This document shows positions 56,846 to 64,000 of a stretch of DNA of 64,000 nucleotides, in pieces (within the stretch, counting starts at the first letter, position 1; every line of letters begins with the position of its first letter). This DNA comes from Drechmeria coniospora (Eukaryota; Ascomycota; Sordariomycetes; Hypocreales; Ophiocordycipitaceae). The notes under the pieces were generated by a model, which was not told the DNA's origin, searched no databases, and was given only the letters and a program-made list of their open reading frames with translations. The stretch covers positions 8,924,520 through 8,988,519 of the forward strand of contig NC_054389.1 of the NCBI RefSeq assembly GCF_001625195.1, given 5' to 3'. Both the position numbers and the translations under genes were made by a program.

Positions 56846-58538
56846 CCTGACCAAGCCGGTTGACGATATCGAGAGGCGATTTCAACGGTGGCGGGTTGGA
56901 CAGAATGAGACGGAACGTTGAGAGGGTGAGGATGGCTTTCTGATGACGTTGAGGGCGTCGGCCAAACAGCGCGACCGGCGGCGGCGGGTGTCGGTTGCCG
57001 CTGGCGGGAGTGTAGACGTGAGAGGGAAAGAAAAGAGGATGTCTTGAGGGCGTCTACCTCGTCACGGTCATGGTGCCAAGGCGCTGCAAGGGAACGCCAG
57101 CGAGGAATCGATGAAGTGCTGTGGTTGGCGATGATGAGCTTTCCGCTGACTGGATCACGCACCAACTGGTTCGAGTTCAGCCTGTGATGGTGCATTTTCT
57201 CCCAGCTAGGTAGAGGCTTTCTTTCCCATTAGTCAGCCTACTCCCGTTGCTCTGAGCATGGCTAAAACACATCACGTCACCTGACCGAAGGGAAGAGACG
57301 CTGTCCCTATTCTTGCCCCACTATTAACGGAAGGCGGCTCCCATTGAAATAACGACAGAGACGAGCAAACGTCCCAGGTCAGCTGACTGCAGTATTATTA
57401 ATGATACACTTACTCCGTACAGTACGGAGTACTTACCGCACTTGTATCCGTGCAGTACTTGATTACCACTAATTACGTAAGGCATGTATTATGCTGAAGT
57501 TTACAGCGAATGCGATGTCGGCAACGACTTCATTCTCGAGCACAACGATGCTCCATGCCAGCGAGGCGAGGGTTTCATTCGTAGACACAATCTCTCGTCT
57601 CATCGTCGTTAAAATAGCACGAGGGCGATCTAGTGAAGGACCCGCGGTCGAGACGCATCCCGTCACTTGGGTCGGACGGCTACGGCATTGACGACGCGCC
57701 GCTTCAACCATTGCCACATGGGACCGTGAAACTCGCGGTTTAATTCTTCAACGATAGCAGACGAAACGTGCCTAGCCAAAGACTTGTTGCTACTCATACA
57801 GTTCGTTCCCCAGAAAAGCCATGACGGCCAAGCATACGTGTATATGTGGCGGCGCACTCTTTCGCTTCCGCCCCCATCAATTTCCGCGCCGCTCGGTAAA
57901 TCTAGCGTCAAATCTGCCAGCTCTCACGCCAACTCCACCAAATGCTGCCGATCCATGCTCATCAAATAAATCAGGGTCACTCCGTCATGCCCCCGATGAC
58001 ACGGCCATGCGCAATGCGTACGGCTGCTTCGAGCCATGGTCTGGGTTGGTTCACCATGCGCATGGCGCGCTCATGTGCTCCGCCGACAGCATATCAAGCC
58101 GCGGCGCAGGCGGTCATCGTAATTAAAACGTTTAGAAACAACTGGCCCGACGGTACAGTTTGGCGTGTATGTAGCGGCTAAAATGTTCAAAATCACCGGG
58201 TCGTTGTCGAGGATTCGTGTTGAAAGCGACAGCCGGTGTCTCGTTGTGAAGTCGGGCGGTACCGACTAAACGCGCCGAGGGTGCGGTGAGGAGCAGCAAG
58301 TCAGCATCGCCGGGGCCACCTGGCCCTCTGCGACAACCCAAGGACGTTGGAGACGCATCTTGGTCCTGTAGAACCCAAGGGCGTTTCCCACCATGGAAAA
58401 GAAAACGAGCAAGCAATTAAAGGATATACATAAGTCTCCACAACTTGTCGGTGCGAGGAAGGTAGGTAGTAGTCGGTCGGTCCCACGTCGACGTCTTGCC
58501 GTGGAAGTCGGCGAACGGGGGAGAGTCGAAGTGGTTAT
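56846..58538. other. gene-free spacer
   Basis: TACGGAGTA words at 57411 and 57423. No supported gene. Confidence 0.5.
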
Positions 58539-59976
58539 TTACATGGTTTCGATTCTACTGCTGGGCAGCTGCATCGACGGATCGTCAAACTCGATCTTGG
58601 GTCCGGCGAAGAGGTCGTACTCGGCGGAGCCAAAGGGAGGAAGGGAGCCGATGGTGGCGACCTCGACGGGAGACTGATACTGGTACCAAGCCTCGGGCTC
58701 GGGCTGCGACGGCGGCTGGTACTGGTCCGGCGTGCTCTGCACCGGCGGGGGCTGGGGTTGACCGATGGCCTGGGGCATCTGCTGGGCGTACTGGACCATG
58801 CGATGCTGCTGGTCGACGGGCGAGGCGTCCTGCATGGCGTAGGGGGCCGGCGGTGCCTGGTGCGTGTACATGCCGTCGGCAATCGTCGGGCTCTGGCCGG
58901 AGGCGGGAGAGAAACTGGCGGGGCTGCTGCTGAGGGAGGTCATGCTTCCGGCCGAGTAGGGAATGTCGATGGCGGCGCGCTCGAGGTGCTGGCGAGGGAT
59001 GTGGTAGGCCGGTTGCATGCTGGTGTTCATCGTCGCGATGCCAGGGTTGCTCTGCTCGATGACGTAGTAGTGCTGCTGCATGCTGGGGGTGCGGTGAAGC
59101 ATCTGCATGCCGTGCTGCTGGCTCTGGTTCGGGGTGGCGTGGAAGTCTTGCGGCGCCTCGACGGAGGCGCTGTGCCGGTGAGGCATCTGCTGGCTCAAGT
59201 TGTAGTTGTTCATCTGGTGTCCAAAGTGGGCGAAGGTGGCGGCTCGGTGCATGCCGTGGGCGGCGTGCGTCATGGCAGGGTGAGAGATCATGGGGCCCTG
59301 CACCGGCCAGGACATGGTAGACTGCGTCGGCGTGGGCGGCGACTCCCCCGTGTCCGAGTCGGAGGTGCAGTCGTCAAGCAACTCGTTGGGGTGAAGTCCT
59401 CGCTGGTGAGATCTCCGCTGATGCTTGACCATGGTCGTCTTCCGGCAGAAGCTGCGCGAGCGTGAGACATGGTCGGGGGGACGTGGGGCGAAGGACGGTG
59501 CGAACCTCTTGAGACAGCCATCATGGGCGCACTTGTACGGGCGCTTCCCCGTGTGAATTCGTCGATGGCGGGCAAGACTGGACGACTGCGGAACGGTCAG
59601 TCAGCTCGGGCGGCGTCGTCGGAGGGGACAGGAGCGACGGGATACTGACGTCGGAAAAGCGCTTGCCGCACCCCATGTGCTGGCATTGGTGCGGTTTCTC
59701 GCCTGTGTGCGTTCGAATGTGGACGGTCAGAGCGCTGCGTTGGATGAAGCTCTTGCCGCAGCCGGGCGTCGCGCAGGTGTAGGGGCGTTCATTGGTGTGT
59801 ATCCTGTAGTGCCTCTGAAGGTCCGACTTGCGGTTGAAGCTCTGCCGGCCGTCAGCATGGCAGGTGGACGGATGCCGTTCGAGGCCGGGTGGCCCGCCTA
59901 CCTTGTTGCAAGAATCCCAGTCGCACTGGAAAGGACGAGTTGTGGGCTCGTATTCGACAAGTTCCAGAAGCTCCAT
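58539..59976 (-). CDS. four-finger C2H2 transcription factor
   Basis: Four exons (59976-59902, 59841-59650, 59585-59506, 59451-58539) encode 419 aa. Introns are 60, 64 and 54 nt, and each falls inside a zinc-finger module. Four consecutive C2H2 fingers occupy about 16-131: [57 protein letters not shown] and [19 protein letters not shown], joined by TNERPY, TGEKPH and TGKRPY linkers. The rest is Gln-, His-, Met- and Pro-rich, suggesting an activation domain, and ends in an acidic patch (KIEFDDPS). Likely nuclear regulator; the target pathway is unknown. The start codon is the first ATG of the frame; the frame is open about 150 nt further, without ATG. Confidence 0.85.
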
Positions 59977-60526
59977 GCCGGGCACGATCGGTGAGGCTTT
60001 GCGGTTTCCGAGACGGCTGAAAGTGATTTCGAATGGTCCGACGACGGTTCGAGGAAAGAGAGCGTTTTTCTTATACGGGAGAGGTGTAAGGAAAGTTGCC
60101 GGCGCGTCGACGAAGGCTACTCCCACACGAAACAGTCTGCTGTCGATGTTGGAGAGGATAGCGGTGGAGGAGATGCCGAAGTGGAAGGCGTATGTGTTTA
60201 TGAAGGAAGGGTGACGGCTTCTCGGCCGACGGAGCGAGAGCGCGTTGGAGCGGCCACGGGTGAGTCGGTACGGTCAGGTCAGACAAGACAAAAAAACAAG
60301 ATGTCCGTCCTGCCTTTCTTTTTCCTGTCGTGCGTGGAGCGTGGTAGCGCAGGCGCAGTATATGGGGAAGCGAGAGACGGTCGAGGACTGATGTCTGAGA
60401 CAGAGAAGGAAGAAGAGACGTGATGGATGATGCTATGGAAGAGACACAAGGCAAGGTCAAGTAGTCATGGAAGAGTACAGGGGTAGTCGACGAGAATGAA
60501 GCAGGATGGAGGAGCAGTGTAGGATC

Positions 60527-60528
<2 letters not shown>

Positions 60529-60570
<42 letters not shown>
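60529..60570. repeat. homopolymer run of 42 G
   Basis: Uninterrupted G from 60529 to 60570, about 550 bp upstream of the C2H2 start codon. The length may be a sequencing artefact. Confidence 0.8.
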
Positions 60571-60572
<2 letters not shown>

Positions 60573-61442
60573 GCTTTAGTATATAAGTATGGAGGAGAGG
60601 ATGGAGAGACGAAGACGGCCAAGATGGTGGTGGGTTCGATATGTACTCGTCGTAGGTTCGGCCACGAAACCATGCACCGGCGCGAGTACTGTACGAAGGA
60701 CTCGGTACCGCCGACGTGCGTGGGAAGGTGTGCGAGCACGGGGGAGTGAGTGTCCACCAAGGCTCTGCCGGCAAAGTAGCAGTCGTGATCGGGGCCGGGA
60801 GCCAGGGTGGTCGATGGTGGAACTCTGGCAAGGTGTGGGACGAGGCGCCAGGGGCAGCCAGGCCAGGACCGGACTGGACGGGACTCGAGGTAGGCCCGGG
60901 GTGTCAGCAGCCAGGCCCGAGGCAGAGGCTGCTCCTGTTATTTTGGTCGGTCCCAGACCCTGAAGAGGCCGTGGGAACGCTCGGGCGCTGTCGAGCCAGG
61001 ATCCGCTACAGAATCGGCTAGATCACAAGATGGAGGCCAGATGCTGCTGCAGCGGATATGGCGATCTTGGAAAGAGGGTCACGCCCGGGACAATGCGTCG
61101 GTGGAGCAGGCCGTGGCATCCAGCCAGCCTCTAGGCCAACCTATTTCTCCTGCTGCGTCGGAGGCGAAGACACGGCAGGAGACGTACGCACTCGCACACG
61201 CGCTCGCAGCGTATCCGTCCCGTCCGGCTGGCCAGCACGATGCTAGGTCGGGGGGGTAGGTCGCGGGCAGGTAGCGTCTGGTCCGCAGGCGTCGTGGGAG
61301 ATGAGAGATGGGAGACGGGAGATGGCGGGCCGCCAGCCGTTTGTTTGTTTGCCTCTCCTGTTTCCTGTTCGGCCGTCGTCTCGGGGGCTTTCTTTGCGCA
61401 GCTTTCGGCGTCCAGGGGTGGCTGTGCCAACAAGCAAGCACG

Positions 61443-61444
<2 letters not shown>

Positions 61445-61510
<66 letters not shown>
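61445..61510. repeat. (GA)33 microsatellite
   Basis: 66 bases of perfect GA, followed by CAGAGACAGAGAGAA. Confidence 0.95.
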
Positions 61511-61516
<6 letters not shown>

Positions 61517-63595
61517 CAGAGAGAATGCCGAACGGATTCGAGAGATTCGTGCCCGCTCGCAGGTACTCGTGGTCGTAAGTACGGCCGGCTCGCGGTACCA
61601 AGGCGAAGAGCCGTATAAATAAACAAGAAGGAAAGACGGAGGCTCGGGGCAAGACCAGGCGCTGCAGGTGCAACGGAGAGCAGCAGGCTCAGCAGCGCAT
61701 GCAGAGGAGGGGGGCGAAGGGGGGGGGTGTCCGGGGCTTCTGACTCGAGCGGTGGCCGCAGCATGCGATGGTAGCTCGCGGCGAGATATGATATGGGAGT
61801 CAGGTAAGACAAGGGAACGGCAAACGTTTGCGTTTCGACTGCGGGTTGGGGGGACGGAGCAGGGCGTGCGGGCAAACGTTTGCTTACAAGGACGCAGACT
61901 GGAATCGCCAGAGTCGGGAGCGATGTTACGTCGAGTACGTACACCCAAGACGGGAACGGGTGCGGGTGCGGGTGCGGGTACCCTCGCGAGAGCAGCAACG
62001 GAGAGGAGCAGGCCCAAGAGCAAAGTACAACTACATGCAAGTACTTTGCACGGCGTGCTGGTAGGTGCCATGACAAGTACGAGCAATTCGTGGCACCGCA
62101 CTCTGCACGTACGGAGGAGGTGGCATGTACCTGAAGCGATGCGGCCTGGCCTGGCCTGGCCTGGCCCTGCGGCACGGGGAGTATGACGGGAAATGGTGCA
62201 ACGCAACGGTCATTATTACACCGTACCGGCTCGTCCTGCCACGGCATAGTGCGAGGGCGAGTACGAGTAGGGTGCAGCGGACGTACATTCACGTACGTGT
62301 ACTCCGTACTCGAAGGTGCTAATCCCGAGCTACGCCTGCAGGGAGCTGGTAGGTACATGCGTAGTACAGCAGTTGCGGCAAAAGAAGCAATATGCGCGCC
62401 CGCGTCGCCACTGACATCGACCAGCGGGCGGAGCTGGAGCTGTGGCGGCAGGTACTCTGTACATGCACGAGCGATGGCAGAGGCCCGATGGTCGATATTC
62501 TTCCTTGTACCCCGTGATTGCACTCCGCACCACGCAGCTCACTACGGAGGACGGACGACGGAGCAGGCACTAGCGCCTCGTTATTGGGTAGGAGGTTGCA
62601 ACCTGGCACCGTACCGGCCCTCCTACCCGTCGTCAGCTTCCTGCCGGCGAGCACCCGCAGCACCTGCCTCGCACTGCGCACCTGCCTCCATGTGTGCGGC
62701 CTGCCAAGGTCTCGCAAGGAAAGAAAGGCCGAGGTAGGTACTCGCAGTAGCTGCCTCATCTCGCTCAACCTCTCGATTCGCTGGCTCGCTCCGCTCGACG
62801 GAGGGAACGAAGATCTCGCAAACGTCGTGGCACGTCGTCGCCACGAACGGGCGAGGTGGGGAGCCGGTGAACAGTCGCCGCGCGCCGAATCGGGCAGTTC
62901 TAGCGGCGAGACGGAAGGGAAAAACAGCATGATTATGACAACGAGGCGGAGGAGCAGGAGCTTAGTGTTGCGGCTAGCCGACGGACACGGGCGGAAGGAA
63001 ACGGGTGTGCACTCTGCTGCGACTAATATTCCTACTGTACCTGTACTGTGCACGCGGAATGATGCGGCCAAGTTTTGGGCGAGGACGAGTATTACTCGTA
63101 CGGGCATGTGCTGCACAAAAAGGTGGACACCTACTGTGGCCGCGAGTAGCACTCCGTTCCTGCGCCGCGTACGGTGTACTTGTTGCACAGTCCAGCACAA
63201 GCTCGCACCACGTACGGATACTCGTTGCTCCGTACCTACGAGTAGACATACGAGTAAGTGCCAGGCACGAGCGAGAGAACCGGCGAGGGTTGCGGCGCGC
63301 GTAGCAAGCGTACATGCACTTGTGCGCGCGTGCTACGGAGTAAGTACGTCCTGACATGTTTCTTGCATGGGCTCATGGGGAGCTTGAGAAGGGCTCTCGG
63401 GACCCCTGCCTGCCTGGTCGTTGCAACCTGGTTCCCTGGCCTGGCTTGGCCTGGGAGAGTTGCCGGAAAACAGGGGGATCATGCGGGCTAGCCAAGTTGG
63501 GGAACCTCGTCGTTTTTCTAGCTGCGGGGTCTTGGGAGGCCACAAGGATTATGGCACCAGGTGGACCACGTACACCTGCAGCACTTGCATGCGAG

Positions 63596-63786
63596 TACAC
63601 CTAGACTTGCATGTACACCTAGACTTGCATGTACACCTAGACTTGAATGTACTTACACCTAGACTTGCATGTACACCTAGGCTTGCATGTACAGCTAGGC
63701 TTGCGGGTACGCCTAACCTAAGTAGACTTGCATGTACTTACACCTAGACTGGCATGTACACCTACTTACACCTAGTACACCTAGGT
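63596..63786. repeat. 18-bp minisatellite (TACACCTAGACTTGCATG)
   Basis: About nine units, head to tail, some with an extra ACTT between them (TGTACTTACACCTAG) and with C/G or A/G changes in the core. It ends in CACCTAGTACACCTAGG. Confidence 0.88.
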
Positions 63787-64000
63787 GTAGTTGCTTGTGC
63801 ACTCTGAACACGCAAGTAGTACGGAGTAGTGATAATAGGTGTGCATGTGCTGTACATGTACAGCTACTAAGTAGGTAGGTACAGGTACGAGTACAACTAC
63901 CTGCGCTTGCTGCCGTCTACAACTACGCCTACTTGTACCGTACTGTACGCCATAGTGCCAAGGTACTCGCAGTCGTGCCAGTACTTGACCTTCCAGGGGA

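Larger units (their letters stand above)
59977..64000. other. 4-kb repeat-rich region without a supported gene
   Basis: Upstream of the C2H2 gene. It holds a 42-base G run, a (GA)33 tract, GTAC-rich words and an 18-bp minisatellite. Long minus-strand frames at 61079-62523 exist only because the GA tract reads as Ser-Leu repeats. Confidence 0.55.

Noticed and set aside
61079..62523. Long minus-strand frames with Ser-Leu repeats
   Set aside because: Produced by reading the GA microsatellite; no other protein-like feature.
1..64000. Transposon, rRNA and CRISPR features
   Set aside because: No transposase or reverse transcriptase domain, no 5S or large rRNA sequence, and no spacer-repeat array was found on reading both strands.

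Overview
This window looks like nuclear DNA of a filamentous ascomycete. Genes carry short introns (about 50-160 nt) with GTRNGT donors, CTAAC/CTGAC branch sites and YAG acceptors. Coding DNA is GC-rich, there is a fungal-type initiator tRNA, and the families are typical of Pezizomycotina: Zn2Cys6 factor, 2EXR protein, subgroup-C chitinase, LysM effector and extracellular intradiol dioxygenase. Intergenic DNA is full of a dispersed motif, TACGGAGTA, often as the palindrome TACGGAGTACTCCGTA. With the gene set this makes me favour Hypocreales, perhaps an insect- or nematode-associated lineage; that placement is inference. Exon structures below were worked out by eye from splice signals and frame continuity.

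Layout. 0-8 kb: a Zn2Cys6 transcription factor open to the left edge, initiator Met tRNA, and a family-17 glycosyltransferase. 8-24 kb: a secretory block with a three-LysM secreted protein (-), an unrecognised secreted 373-aa protein (-), a 1360-aa killer-toxin-like chitinase (LysM, chitin-binding, GH18 and a long C-terminal region, +), a 2EXR protein and a secreted M6-type metalloprotease. 24-35 kb: gene-poor and repeat-rich, holding only a small secreted protein with 20-residue repeats and a His-rich coiled-coil protein. 35-48.5 kb: a housekeeping block with UPF3 (nonsense-mediated decay), a PPG1-like phosphatase, TYW2/Trm12 (wybutosine), a secreted EF-hand protein, ORC6, a secreted intradiol dioxygenase and an SDR oxidoreductase. 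48.5-64 kb: a putative single-pass membrane protein, the mitochondrial i-AAA protease YME1 and a four-finger C2H2 regulator, then about 4 kb of gene-free sequence with poly-G, GA and 18-bp repeats.

Most noteworthy is 8.2-18.2 kb. A chitin-binding LysM effector, an unknown secreted protein and a chitinase related to the yeast zymocin alpha/beta subunit sit together, the last two divergently. This resembles a chitin-directed attack or protection locus. The C-terminal region of the chitinase and the unknown secreted neighbour are the parts least explained by known families. I saw no transposase, reverse transcriptase, CRISPR array or rRNA.
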